64,000 bases of DNA from [Phialemoniopsis] sp. UDSM-2020 (GCA_018873225.1 JAEILZ010000004.1:3596001-3660000); one strand, 5' to 3'; positions 9,428 through 20,160 are shown, counted from the stretch's first letter. Translations and numbers: made by a program. Notes: generated by a model from the sequence alone, not told the origin.

Positions 9428-11041
9428 TCGTCCTATCGCACAGTCTGTCGACGCTGCGCCCGAGCACTCGACCAGCACAGCACACGACAGCTCGCCCTCC
9501 CCAACCGATTCGTCCGTCGGTACTCACAGCAGAGCTCTCCCAAAGCTTCCGCCGATGCCACCGACGATGCCTCCCCTCCAGAGAAACCCGAACCGGGTCC
9601 CATGGCCCGCCGCCTCGAGGAAGCGACAGAGGAAGCCCTCCTAACGGGAGGCCGTGCAGGCCGCCGCGCCGTCGAGGACGCCGGCTTCAGCGACGAGCTC
9701 AAGCAGCGCCTCTACAACCGCATCGCCGACGCTAATTTCCGCGCCGAACACGCCGAGGCTCTTGGAGCCGCCGGAATCGACCTGAATACCATGCAGAGCA
9801 ACATCCCGGCCTCGGCGGGCGAGGGCTCGCGCGTAGCTGCGACAGGCCAGGCATGGACAGGCGAGGAGGCGACGGAGGATGCTGTGCTGAGAATGCTCAA
9901 TGACGCTCGACGGCAGCTGCGCCCAGAACTGCGGGGAAAGCCGAAGCTGCCGGATCTCGCGCCGGTGGATATGCGTCTGCGGCGGCAGCCGAATGTGACC
10001 CCCGGGCGCAGGGCTGCGACGGCGAGGGACAGGGCCTCGTCGTACGTGGGCATGGGTCTGGGCGCCGAGGCGAAGCCCGGCGGCCCGGTATTCGATAAGG
10101 AGCGCGAGGAGCGCCGACAGGAATTCCGCGAGCGTTTCCAGCCTGGCGCGCGGGCCATGCCCAACTCGATCTCGGGCCTCGCGGCGCTGGCTAACGAGCG
10201 CATTGAGGACGCCATCGCGCGTGGCCAGTTCAAGCACATCCCCCGGGGCAAGGGCGTCGAGCGTGACGCACGGGCCGACAACCCCTTCATCGACACTACG
10301 GAGTACATCATGAATAAGATGATCAAGCGGCAGGACATCGTGCCACCTTGGATCGAGAAGCAGCAGGAGCTCGTCAAGACGGCCGGCGTCTTCCGCGCGC
10401 GCCTGCGCAATGACTGGAAGAGGCACGTTGCGCGGATGATTTCCAGTAGGGGCGGGTCGTTGGAGGAGCAGATGCGCAGGGCTGAGGATCATGCAAGGGC
10501 CGAGGAGGTGCATAACCCGCGGAGGAGGAACGTCGATGAGATTGCTGTGTCGACGAGCTCGACGGATGATCCAGTCATGGCCAAGATGCGGGAACAGGGG
10601 TGGGCTCCGGAGACGGATACTTTGCCTAGTGTGGAGGGTGAGGAGAAGAAGGGTGGCGGAACACATATCTCCTTGGTGCAGCCTTTTCGAGATCCGGACT
10701 GGGAAAGAGCCGAGCGAAGCTACATGGAGCTGGCGGTGGCCAACCTCAACACGATGACGAGGTCCTACAACTTACTGGCCCCAGACCTGGCTAAGAAGCC
10801 GTACTTTTCGCTCGACCGCGAGTTGAAAGCTTGCTTTGCCGATGTGGCGCCGCAGGTAGCGGTCAAGATCAGGGAACGGGCGACCCGGCCGACCAGGTCA
10901 TTTGTTGATCCGGTCGGGAGTGGCACAAGCATCTTGGACAGATTCGGCGGAGAAGCTACGAGAGCCAAGATACACGACTCCAAGACGCCGAATTACGGGT
11001 TCAAAGAGATGTGGCGGGATCTCTGGTCACGGCCTGATTGA
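9428..11041 (+). CDS. Mitochondrial DNAJC28-like protein (DUF1992 domain)
   Basis: A single-exon gene; the ATG at 9428 begins MSSYRTVCRRCARALDQH (an ATG at 9410 would add six residues). The Arg-rich, acid-free start (RRCARAL, NRFVRRYSQQ) looks like a mitochondrial presequence. Near residues 240-330 lies the conserved DnaJ-homologue-subfamily-C-member-28 domain: NSISGLAALANERIEDAIAR, GQFKHIPRGKG, NPFIDTTEYIMNKMIKRQD and PPWIEKQQEL. Most fungal members lack a J domain, as here. The C-terminus (SYNLLAPDLAKKPYFSLDRE) is conserved in ascomycete orthologues as I recall them. Human DNAJC28 has been tied to organelle/Golgi trafficking; the fungal role is unknown. A 341-codon open frame on the opposite strand is a codon-bias shadow. 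Confidence 0.88.
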   Translation, partial: SSYRTVCRRCARALDQHSTRQLALPNRFVRRYSQQSSPKASADATDDASPPEKPEPGPMARRLEEATEEALLTGGRAGRRAVEDAGFSDELKQRLYNRIADANFRAEHAEALGAAGIDLNTMQSNIPASAGEGSRVAATGQAWTGEEATEDAVLRMLNDARRQLRPELRGKPKLPDLAPVDMRLRRQPNVTPGRRAATARDRASSYVGMGLGAEAKPGGPVFDKEREERRQEFRERFQPGARAMPNSISGLAALANERIEDAIARGQFKHIPRGKGVERDARADNPFIDTTEYIMNKMIKRQDIVPPWIEKQQELVKTAGVFRARLRNDWKRHVARMISSRGGSLEEQMRRAEDHARAEEVHNPRRRNVDEIAVSTSSTDDPVMAKMREQGWAPETDTLPSVEGEEKKGGGTHISLVQPFRDPDWERAERSYMELAVANLNTMTRSYNLLAPDLAKKPYFSLDRELKACFADVAPQVAVKIRERATRPTRSFVDPVGSGTSILDRFGGEATRAKIHDSKTPNYGFKEMWRDLWSRPD

Positions 11042-11250
11042 GCATACATTGTGCAAAAGTAAAATATGAATCATGATGCTTCTATATGAGATAAAATCCT
11101 GATATGTTCTGCCCAACGCCTTGCTAAGCAAATGGATATCCTAGTAGTTGCCAATCCCTTTCCCAAAACGTACAGTTCCACCCACCAGGGACATCAAACA
11201 AACCTCATCACGGTGATCAGACAGCCCAATTCAGGCGTTTACCTCTCCTC
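11042..11250. other. Convergent 3' region
   Basis: The short space between two tail-to-tail genes holds both 3' UTRs; nothing else is visible. Confidence 0.4.
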
Positions 11251-12261
11251 CTACCTGTTACTCCGCCCGTTGTTCCGCCTCTCCTTCTCCCACAGGCCCA
11301 GCGCGCTCACGACGGCCATGACGGCCCACCGCTCCCCGAGCATGCCCGAGTTGCCCGTGCCGAGAAAGGTAAACTTGGCCGACTTGCTCATGCTCATGTG
11401 GGCGTCCGTCCACGCCGCCACCACCTCGCACCCGTCGCTCGTCATGTACCCGCCCGGCGCGAACTGCGCCCCCGGCGGCGCCCCGGGAGGCGGGTCGCGC
11501 GACAGGCGCACGAGCTTCCACCCGTCGGTCCCGCCGCCCAGGCTCGCGATCGCGCTGCCGTAGCTGTGCCGCCACTCGTACGCCTCGCGCCGCATGGCAC
11601 CTGCGCCGCCGGGGCCGCCGACCTCGATCTGGAAGCGGTAGTTGCGGTGCCAGCCGCCGTAGTCGGCGTCGATGCGCACCTCGGTGCCGCCACCGCCTCG
11701 GCCCGGCAGCGGCGGCAGCGAGGCCGTCATGTCGCCGCCAAAGGAGTGCATGTCGACGGCCGCGAGCATGGGGCAGCGGTCGGCGCTGGGCCCGTTGTGC
11801 AGCACGACGTCGGGCTCGCCGGACCAGCCCGTGTGCAGGCGCACGGCGTACAGCGGGGTGTTTTGGCGCTCGCCTAGGACGAAGGTGCGGCCCCAGCCGG
11901 CCGAGTAGACGTTGAAGGCCGGCGGGAACTGGCGGGCCACGGGGCCGGGGCGTGAGGGGCCGCCGGCTGGTGACGGGTACCCCTGTTGCTGCTGCGGCGG
12001 GGGCGGCGGGACGGGCGATGGAGGGGTGTAGTACTGTTGTGAGGAGCGCTTGGAGGGCAAAGGGCTGGTGCTCCCGCCGCGGCCACCGGCGGACCGCGGT
12101 GGTATCCTCGAGCTGCCGGCTGTGGCCTCATCGTACGACGGCGGCGGCGGGAGGTCGGCGGGGATGTTGCCGGGAGGTGGTGCAGCATCGTTGTTTGCCG
12201 CCTCCCGGTCGGCTTTGTTGGCGAAGGGGTTGTTGGAGAGAAGCTTGGTCTTGACGCCCAT
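11251..12261 (-). CDS. Tubby-C/LURP-one-like protein with NPF and PPxY motifs
   Basis: A single-exon gene of 336 residues from ATG 12259-12261 (MGVKTKLLSNNPFANK); the frame extends further upstream, but that part looks like untranslated leader. The N-terminal third is disordered and Pro-rich, with an NPF motif (NNPFANK, ~10-16) and a PPPPSY motif (~38-43). The C-terminal part starts at AFNVYSAGWGRTFVLGE and has the strand pattern of fungal tubby-C/LURP-one-like domains: PLYAVRLHTG, VVLHNGPS, a YEWRHS strand, GWKLVRLS and a terminal hydrophobic helix (ERWAVMAVVSALGLWEKE). NPF binds EH-domain proteins and PPxY binds WW domains such as Rsp5, so an endocytic or ubiquitin-adaptor role is inferred. 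The gene at 23876-24577 has a similar fold. Confidence 0.7.
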   Translation of the reverse strand: MGVKTKLLSNNPFANKADREAANNDAAPPPGNIPADLPPPPSYDEATAGSSRIPPRSAGGRGGSTSPLPSKRSSQQYYTPPSPVPPPPPQQQQGYPSPAGGPSRPGPVARQFPPAFNVYSAGWGRTFVLGERQNTPLYAVRLHTGWSGEPDVVLHNGPSADRCPMLAAVDMHSFGGDMTASLPPLPGRGGGGTEVRIDADYGGWHRNYRFQIEVGGPGGAGAMRREAYEWRHSYGSAIASLGGGTDGWKLVRLSRDPPPGAPPGAQFAPGGYMTSDGCEVVAAWTDAHMSMSKSAKFTFLGTGNSGMLGERWAVMAVVSALGLWEKERRNNGRSNR

Positions 12262-13003
12262 CTTCTTGTCCTCGGTCTCGCGGTATGTGTACAGATCAGG
12301 TATCGTGATGTGTCGTGTCGGTGAATCGTAGTGCCGCAAGAGGAAAGGAGGAAGAAGAAGCAGAAGGATACAAAAGTAAAGAATGGGATACACCACGCCT
12401 TTCAGGCGAGTGACTCGTCGTAATTATTTGCGCATAAGCGGCAGGCCGGCAGTGTAGACTAAATCGGCGCAGCGCTTGTTTCGGAGGAGGCGATACGTCA
12501 TGTGGGGGGAAATCCTCCCAAGTCCTCCCACAGCCACGCCACCCACTGCGTCTACGCATTGTGGCTTCCAATCAAAAGCTAATAAACCGGGGTTTATTGA
12601 CTTTGTATTGCCCCATTCGGATACCGTTGAATGTCGAAGCGGCCGCCATGCACAGCCATTGAATCTTCCTTTGTTGTCCCGGGCAAGGTAGTGAAATAGG
12701 GAATCAACTAGGAGGACTCATGCCGTCGTTTAATTGAAAGGTCCAAAAGATCTGTTAATTCAGGACAGGAGTCGAATGCTCTGACTACTGATTGGGACTG
12801 TACATTCGGGCAGGGATAATTGGACCCTGAAAAAGAAGTCACTACTCCTAAGACATTTCCATTCCGACCTAGATCCGATGATGGCATATGCTCATCGACT
12901 CCCGAAAACCTGCAGATGGTCCGTCCCGTTCATGCAACGGATGCCTTGTTGGAACACCAGGTCCGTCGGCACCGTCCCGACGGCCCGCGCCACTCTCTCA
13001 CTA
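12262..13003. other. Intergenic with a perfect short palindrome
   Basis: It is the promoter side of the tubby-like gene and the 3' side of the next secreted-protein gene. At 12581-12598 lies AATAAACC-GG-GGTTTATT, a perfect inverted repeat. No gene was seen. Confidence 0.5.
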
Positions 13004-13971
13004 CTAAAGATTAAACGTGTGAGCGTGGATGTTGATCGTAGCCACAGTCCACGTCTTGCCGCCGTCAGAAGTCGTGAGCCCGGACGAGTCGGCCTCGTTG
13101 ATCGCCAGAGTGTTGCCAAATGACTGATCGGCGCTGTCAAGGATGACGGTGGTCGCTAGATATTCTGTTCATGCAGCATTCCGAATTAGAGTTTGAAGAT
13201 CCCAAAGCTTTATCTCCTGCGCTGAAGCAAACTTACGGTGGGCCAGCGCGGTACCCTTGCATGCGCTCTCCTGGCACTCGACGGCGGTTCCCCAACCTTC
13301 TGCATGTCCGCTCGCTGATACGACTGGTCAGTATGACGTTTCCTGATTTGAAAGCAGGAGATTGTGACGTACAAGTCGACAGACTGGATACAATATTTCC
13401 ATTGATGGCGACCGTCTGGTCGTATGTACCGTTGCTGTCATTGTACTTGTCTGCGGCTGGAGTTCAACATACTTCCGTCAAGCTTTCACGGCAGTTGTTG
13501 GCTTACAGTGCATGGTGAGCTTGTCTCCCGGATTGGCGGGGACTTGTTTGCCGCCGAGCTGTTCGCCTGCACCAACTTAGTTTTAACTTCACGCCTTTAC
13601 AGTTGAGCAGACTGACCTTGGAGGGTGCTAGCCCAGGTGCACCACTGTCCAGCTTTGGCACCGCAGTTGCTGCCTTATGTCAGCATTCATCTTCCTGCCA
13701 GTCATGATATAAATACTCACGCAGCGGGATTCTGGAATGAGACTGCTAGAGCCTGAATTAGGTCCCCGCCGCTGGTGCCCATGCCCGGCCATAAAGCTAG
13801 ACGCTCCTTTTGAGGGCTCGGTACTTGTGGCAGGACCAGTGTCGTCGTTGCCTCCCGGATCCATGACTTGGTTGGGCCGAGAGAGAAGTAGGGACCAAAG
13901 CCGACGAGGCTTTGAGATTCAGCAACACCGATGGCGGTGGCTAGGACCGCGAGTGCTATGTTGCAATACAT
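13004..13971 (-). CDS. Secreted protein, six exons, lectin/glucanase-like beta fold
   Basis: Exons (minus): 13721-13971, 13617-13669, 13567-13616 is intron, then 13507-13566, 13373-13450, 13237-13314 and 13004-13155; introns are 51, 50, 56, 58 and 81 bp and each junction keeps frame. The product has 223 residues. It starts MYCNIALAVLATAIGVAESQ (signal peptide), then FGPYFSLGPTKSWIREATTT, LALWPGMGTSGGDLIQALAV, NCGAKAGQWCTW, a VPANPGDKLTMHYKYNDSNG strand pair, a VECQESACKG cysteine pair and the C-terminal block LTTSDGGKTWTVATINI. I recall this order from a common ascomycete family of secreted, uncharacterised proteins with a concanavalin A-like fold. Four cysteines probably form two disulfides. 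No catalytic residues can be assigned. Short-ORF prediction would miss this gene almost completely. Confidence 0.8.
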
Positions 13972-14568
13972 CTTGAATGCTACTCCGACAAAAGGGTCTA
14001 CAACGACAAGCAAGCTTCCTATAGCCAATGCTATTGCTGATAAGACATCATGTAAATCCTTTATATAAGTGTCGCGGCAGGGGGGCCGGCTCATACAGAA
14101 GCGTCTAATTCCCCAGACCCATGATATATCGCGGCTATTCGGTCTTGCATACTTCGTTTAGAATTCCCTGAAACGGCTATCATAACTGCTTTTTGGAGGA
14201 AGCGCATCAATCGCAACACGGAGAGGTGCTAGGGCTGTTCAATCTGCCTGCCAAATGGGGAAATCCGGGAACACAAAGACCGATGTCGAGGGCATCTTGT
14301 TACACCTCAAGCACTTTATTTGTGACCATTGCAGGGATGAGAACTTCCACGAATGGAGAGGCGAGTATCGCAGAATGTTTCACAGAAGCAAAGAGGGCGA
14401 GGAAAACGTGGTTGGTAGTCAAAAGTAGACTGAAACATTATGATTTAGCTGCATGCAAGGCAATAATCTAGTCGTAACTCCGTTATATATGCTCTCTCCA
14501 AATTCTATCCCTTGCATCCCCTTTCCCTCACTCCATAAACCGGGTAAGAAAAGACTGGTCCCCGCTGT
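13972..14568. other. Intergenic, no gene seen
   Basis: Holds the promoter of the 13004-13971 gene and the 3' region of the Hrip1-like gene. No recognisable motif. Confidence 0.4.
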
Positions 14569-15015
14569 TTAACCAAGGGTGGAGACGGGCCAGCTCTGGT
14601 CGGGCGAGACGACCTGGCCGTTGGCGAGCTGGACGTCGGTGTACGAGGGCCAGGCGATCTGGCCCGCGCCCTGGTCGACGACGGACAGCGTCGTGAAGCC
14701 GTTGCCGGGGAAAGAGGTGCCGTCCCAGCCCGAGGTGACGGCGAACTGGCCGCACTGGACTCCCGCCGCGGGGGCCTGCGAGGCCGGGGCGCCGGCGACG
14801 TCGTAGACGCAGGGGACCGGGTCCGAGGTGTGCGTGTTGATGGTGAAGGACCAGTTGCAGGACGAGTCGTCCTCGTTGCAGGTGCGCACGAGGGACTCGA
14901 TGGTCCAGTCGGGGATCTCGGCGGCCTTCATGGCCTTGGCAGGGGCCGGGGCCGGGGCGGCGAGGGCGGTGCCGGCGGCGGCGAGGGTGAGGAGGGTGGC
15001 GGCGGTGAACTGCAT
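14569..15015 (-). CDS. Hrip1/PevD1-like (Alt a 1-type) secreted elicitor protein
   Basis: A single exon, 148 residues. The signal peptide is MQFTAATLLTLAAAGTALA, followed by an APAPAPAKA stretch. The mature part has WTIESLVRTCNEDDSSCNWS, then DPVPCVYDVAGAPASQAP, VQCGQFAVTSGWDG, NGFTTLSVVD and the C-terminal AWPSYTDVQLANGQVVSPDQ. The four-cysteine pattern and these strands match the Alt a 1-like fold of Hrip1 (Alternaria) and PevD1 (Verticillium), proteins that trigger hypersensitive cell death and defence in plants. Secretion to the apoplast is expected. The elicitor activity is known for the family and only inferred here. A TATA box and an adjacent palindrome lie about 165 bp upstream. Confidence 0.82.
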   Translation of the reverse strand: MQFTAATLLTLAAAGTALAAPAPAPAKAMKAAEIPDWTIESLVRTCNEDDSSCNWSFTINTHTSDPVPCVYDVAGAPASQAPAAGVQCGQFAVTSGWDGTSFPGNGFTTLSVVDQGAGQIAWPSYTDVQLANGQVVSPDQSWPVSTLG

Positions 15016-15162
15016 TTTGATTGTGGTGGGTGGTGGTGATTAAGATATTAAAGTTCTTTGAACTGGTATGGGAGGTTGATTGTTTGTAGAGTGTTGTGTA
15101 AGCGAGTGATGCTGAGTTGTTTGATTGTGATGATGATGATCTTCTTCTTTTCTTTCAACAAC

Positions 15163-15187
15163 GGAGGACAGAGTCCTCCCTTATATA
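15163..15187 (-). promoter_or_regulatory. TATA box and adjacent palindrome upstream of the Hrip1-like gene
   Basis: TATATAA (minus strand, 15181-15187) lies 166 bp upstream of the ATG. Directly next to it, at 15163-15179, is GGAGGAC-AGA-GTCCTCC, a perfect 7-bp inverted repeat with a 3-bp centre, a plausible dimeric transcription-factor site. Confidence 0.5.
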
Positions 15188-16108
15188 CACGAATCTCAAG
15201 ATCCAAGACCATGCTTGTCTCGGTCACTGCATGCGCATGTCATCGATACTCCAAGACATGCATCCGCACCATGTGAGCGCGTCAAGAAACAGGCAACATC
15301 GTAGCGAGACACAATGGCAAGTCCCGCCCGTATCCCAGCATGGCAGTGCTCCCTCTCCCTCGTGTAGCCCAATCTCAGCTCAGCAGAGTCCGAAGTGATC
15401 TACACCCGTACCACACGGATCCGGTGGTGATCGGCGCTGCCACGCAAGGAACACGGCTCCGGAGGCTCCTCAGGGTCAGCCCTTGGGTCCCCGTGCACCG
15501 CAGGGCGGGCGGGCGCAGGGGCAGGACGAGATGGAGATTCAATGCCCAGGCGGGGTCCGCTATCCCTTGGCTTGGTGAGATTCAGGTAACGTTAATTCGA
15601 TTTACAGCGGGGCAGGTCGCCAGCAAGCAGTGCCCTCAGCTGCTACGAGTGGTGTCAGCCAAGAAATACCGAAGGATCCGCCCCTGTCTGCCGACCTCGT
15701 ATTCTGAAAACCCCGTCCTTGGACCAGAGCCCGGGCCATGCAAATTGTGGCATTTCCTGGAGTGAGCGCTAAACCCTACTGAAAAAACAGGGTCCAATTC
15801 ACGGGCCGACCGTTGTAAAATGCTGCTATTTTTAACCGCCTTTTCTAGAAGGTTGATGTCACAAGGTTCGGTGCGCTTCGACACCCGTGAAGCCCGGCAA
15901 ACCGAGTGCCGTTCGAAGCGCGAGTTTCCGCAACTCGAATGCATTGCCCAAACTGGACGCATAATGCTGTTTTCCGACCACGGAATCACGCGCGACATGA
16001 TTATGTCGTCATTGAGCCAAGAGATGCAACTTCGAAGCCTCGCAAATTAAACCTCTAAATGGAACACCAACAACCCAACCGACGAAATAGCCGATGACAA
16101 ATCCGGTC
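15188..16108. other. Intergenic, no gene seen
   Basis: About 0.9 kb, upstream of the Hrip1-like gene and downstream of the STAND gene. The open frames have no family resemblance; one imperfect hairpin (cgagtttccgcaactcg, near 15920) is visible. Confidence 0.4.
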
Positions 16109-19100
16109 CTAAAACACATGAACAGTAAAGTCGCCCACGAGCTCCTCCCCGGCAACCGAAACCCCCTTCATAGTCCAGTCCTCGCGAATGAGGTCATTCG
16201 CGCCGAGCTTCCTGTGCCTCGCGAACCGCTCGCCGCCCAGCCTTTCCGCGCAGGCCGCCTCCACCCGCTTCTCGAGCGAGAGCTGGTTGCTCGGCTTGAA
16301 CGTCTCGAGCAGCTCCAGCACGCCCACGGCGCAGTCCCGCCCTTGCTTGTCCGCGAGCTCAAAGACCGCGCCGCAGCAGTCGGCGCCGCCGTGCTGGACG
16401 TGCACCTCGAGGATCTGCGCCAGGCGTTCGAGCCACGTCAGGTTCAGGTGGTGCGGCCAGGCCGCGCCCGACTTGCGCTTCCAGCAGTAGTTGTTGACGT
16501 TGTTGGCAAAGTCGCGCAGGAAGGCGAGCCAGACCGTCGTCGTGGTCTCCTGCCCGGAATCCCACATGGAGATGACGGCCCTGTCGGAGGGGCGGTGCGT
16601 ACCCTTCTCGAGGAGGTAGCGGGTCAGACGCACGTCGCTCCCCACGGATGCGCTGAGCAGTAGGTTGAGTTTAGGGTCCGACAGCTTGAGGCCTGGATCT
16701 CGCTCTAAGCGCTCAATGACATAGTGCCCCTGCCGCCAGTACGCCGCCCAGTGCAGGAACGAGCAGCTCTTGCCAATTGTGGTGTGCCATCGCCACGAGT
16801 GCTCGCCGCCAACGAGCATGACGCCGAGGTATGCCAGCTCCGTCCAGGGCTTGTCGGGCTCGGCTGTTATCACCGCCAGGCTCGTGATGTGCGGTTTTCG
16901 TGTCGGTCCCAGCGATGCATACTCGTACTGCTGCATGCAATCAAAGGGCACGGGGTTGCTGTCTGCGCAGTCATTGAACCACCAAAACGTGTTCTCGAAG
17001 ATGGAGCGGAGGATCTGGATGGTGCTCTTGTGCTCAGTCGGCCCGTACGGCGTGCTCACGAACTTGGCCTCGGCGCTCCGGAGACGCGAGTATGCGGCGA
17101 CCTCGTCGGCGTGTGTAGGGAATGGGCACGCGCGCGCTCCAGAATTCCAAGCATCTCGAAGGTGATCGCGAACCGATCTGTGGAAGAAGTCGACGCGGTA
17201 CCGAAAGTAAGCCGATGCGTCTGGGACTTCGCGTAACTCGAGGAGACCTTGGGTCAGCTGGTGCAAGAGCCTTTTCGTCTTTGCCTGCCTCGCCTCAACT
17301 TCCGAGTCCGAGTAGGGCTGATGTTCCCGATCAAATGGGAATCTGGAGCTGGAGTCTGTGAGCCACTTGACGTCATGAAGCCATGAGTAGACGAGGGCGT
17401 TTAGAGGCTGGTTGAAAGGGTTGTGCACTGCAAGATAGAGCAACGTGTTGGACCGCGCCCGAATGACGGCACTCCGGTCGACCCTCTCCAGCATTTGATC
17501 GACAAGTGTGTCCAGGTCGGAGCTGCACAGTCGCAACGTCTCACGTAGAGCCTCCTCATCCGCATACTCGAGGGCGATATTCAGCAGCGACCGCACGGCG
17601 ATGCCCGCCCACAGAAAGACTCCCTCGGCTCTGTCGGCGATGGTGTCGACTAGGTCAAGGCATGTCTCTTTGGCCAGCGAGTACTCCTCGTCGCACAGAA
17701 CGTCCTCGAAAGTCGACCTGGCGAACTCTAGAATGTCGCTGCGGGTGAGGGTATGAAATTCTATGGTAGGACCCGCAGGTCTAAATATGTCCAGGAAGAC
17801 AGTATACGGCCGTGCCGAGCACAGTATCTTGATGTTTGGCGCTTGCGACCACCGGACGAGCTGCTGTGCTAGCTCTCGGTAAAGTACGTTGTCGCCACGT
17901 CCCTGGTGGTTGGTGAGCTCGTCGAGGCCGTCGATGAACAAACAAAAAGACCGGCTGTTATCTGTGGAGGAAAGTTCGACGAGCTTCTCAAAGGCAGTAG
18001 CCAGTTGAGGGATCTGGATCTCCTCAGCCTCTAGTAGCTCCGCCGATCCTAAATTGCCGAACACCTTTGTGGTCAAGTCTGGGCATTGGCTAAGGACTTG
18101 GTAGAGTATCGACCGATGGAACCCGGGAAGCGATCGCAACAGCACGTCGTCAGACCGCCAGATGTATGCTCTCACTGTAACCATCTTTCGCCCGGCAGCC
18201 CAGTCGTCCAGAGTCCGACTCACTATCTGGTTCTTCCCTAGGTATTTCATAAGAGTCGACTTCCCGCTTCCAGGCTTTCCATGGATGAAGAGTGTGCCAT
18301 GCTCTTCTATCAGGAATTTGTTCAAGGTCTCGGCTGCCTGATGTCGCGCTGACCACTCAGTTGATTCAGCAAGCTCATCTTCCGCTGGCTCGACATCGCG
18401 GTCAGGTCGTTCGTCGTCTGACTCCGGAGTTGCAATGACTGGTGTTAGCGAGAGGGCGTTCTCTTCCCTGAACATCGAGCTCAGGTACACGTTTCGCGGT
18501 GCGTTTGGCACGGCTTGCGTGATTGCTTCCAGCCTTTCTCTCTTCAGCTCCTGAAGGCTTTTGTGCTTCTCGATGAGTGATTCCGTTGAGCCGTCCAGAG
18601 AATCTTCTCTGACGCGGTTCTCTGGTGAACGTGATCGACTGATACTTCTCCGTTGCCGCGTGACTTCAATGATGTTATCATGGTCTAGACCCTCTAGAAT
18701 CCACTGATATGTATCCGAGATGGTGTCGCGATGCATCACCTCGGGTTGCGACAGTGAGGTAAAGTAGAGCTTGCGGAGAACATGGTTCTCGTTTGGGATG
18801 GTGTGCATGAGTGACTCAAGGCGCTGCAGTTGCTCGGTCAAGTTTCGAAGATCGGGGATAATGTCAGGACCCTCCATGGACTCAGTAACAAGAACGTTAG
18901 ATGCATCATTGCCGATTTCAGGTGAGTTTTGAGCAGTTCCTTCCTGCCCTCCAAATCTCTCAGGGTCCGTTGAAGTAACCTCCAAGCACTGCAACGACCG
19001 TGCAAGCTCCTGTATGATTTCATTTCGCACGAACTGAAGCTGCTCGGCATTCCTGTTGGCCAGCTTGATACTGGAGCGATGCACATCTTCCAGCCTTTCT

Positions 19101-19583
19101 CTGAGCACGGAATGCTCTTTGCTGTAGAACCACATTGTAAACATATTATTCGATGAAATAACCCTAGCCAAGAGCAACTCACAAGGTAGACATCATCAAC
19201 CGCAGTAAAATCTGCTGCCGATATTCGCTCAGCCTCTTTTCCAAGGCAAGGATGTCCTTTTGCTTTCGCAGCGAGGCTACCGCCGTGACGAAACTCTGCC
19301 ACGAGCCATGGCTCTTGCGCTCGAGCTTGCGCAGCTTGTGCAGCAGTTCGTGCGACAAGGCATTGCAGTTCTTGGAGAGCTGGGCTAGCTCCGGGTCGAC
19401 GTGTCTGGCCGAGGTCTTGAGGCCCTGGGTCGCATTCTCGAGGTCGTCGATGACGGTGCGGATCTGCGCGAATTCTTTCAGGCTGCCGGTGGCGGAGGTG
19501 TGCACCTCGTAGGCGCCGTGCAGGACCTTCCACGAGATGTCGATGAAGGTGAGGATGCTCGATGCCAAGCCGACAGCGTCCAT
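16109..19583 (-). CDS. STAND NTPase with NACHT domain (fungal NLR-like)
   Basis: Two exons: 19183-19583 and 16109-19121, with a 61-bp intron (GTGAGT donor, CTACAG acceptor). The product has 1137 residues. The start is MDAVGLASSILTFIDISWKV (ATG 19581-19583). The helical N-terminal ~150 residues resemble the Fungal_N/HeLo-like signalling region of fungal STAND proteins. The NACHT domain has Walker A FIHGKPGSGKST (415-423) and Walker B CLFIDGLDEL (~527-536), followed by ILCSARPY and HTLTRSDI. The RVDFFHRSVRDHL segment is usual after the NACHT module in this group. The C-terminus has degenerate ankyrin-like helices (FLHWAAYWRQGHYVIERLE, LLLSASVGSDVRLTRYLLEK) rather than a clean repeat array. Such proteins act in heterokaryon incompatibility and nonself response; the ligand is unknown. 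Confidence 0.88.
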
Positions 19584-20160
19584 GGTAGCATGCGGAGTTG
19601 ATGAGATCGAAAGCAAAGCGCGCAGGCTGGTCGGCGATGGGGTTTATCTATCGCATGCTTCGTTGAGGCCGCCTCACGATTGATCGCTGCCTCGAAGGTC
19701 GTGCCCGAGCAACTGCGCTCGCCTTATTTGGAGATGCGCCACTTTGTCAACTGCGCGATGGCTGGACCCCTCCAAACCCCATGCTGATTCGCGAATAGGT
19801 GCTAATCATGCATGAGGGCTGGCCGCAGCTGCGCAAACCCCTGTCGCAGGCCTCTTAAGGCCGCAGCTGAAGTGCCCTAGTCGCCAGGTGCGAGGAGTGT
19901 ACTGATGTTTGAATGCCAACAATAGTGCTATTTTGAAGCAAGCGACACAGATCACCAGTCGTCCACCCGGACATAAAAGTCATCAAGCGAAGATTTAAGG
20001 CGAAGGAACTGAGCCCTGGCTGGAGCCAGCATAGTCATTGCGAGCCGAACAACACGCAATTTTAGTGAACACCTTCAGCTTCAGAAAGGATGATGAGTCT
20101 ATGCTACGCTATTCCCAACCCATTACATGCCCGACTCATTCGCATCCGATCCCAGGATAT
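19584..20160. other. Intergenic, no gene seen
   Basis: Promoter region of the STAND gene and 3' region of the PL20 gene. A short inverted repeat (GGCCTCTTAAGGCC) lies near 19850. Confidence 0.4.

Noticed and set aside
9641..10666. 341-codon open frame on the minus strand
   Set aside because: It lies fully antisense to the DNAJC28-like gene, whose domain is recognisable; the antisense frame is Arg/Leu-rich and has no domain. It is a GC-bias shadow.
12740..12800. Sequence resembling a tRNA D-arm on the minus strand (GTCAGAGC)
   Set aside because: No matching T-arm GGTTCGANTCC-type box or acceptor stem at the expected distance.
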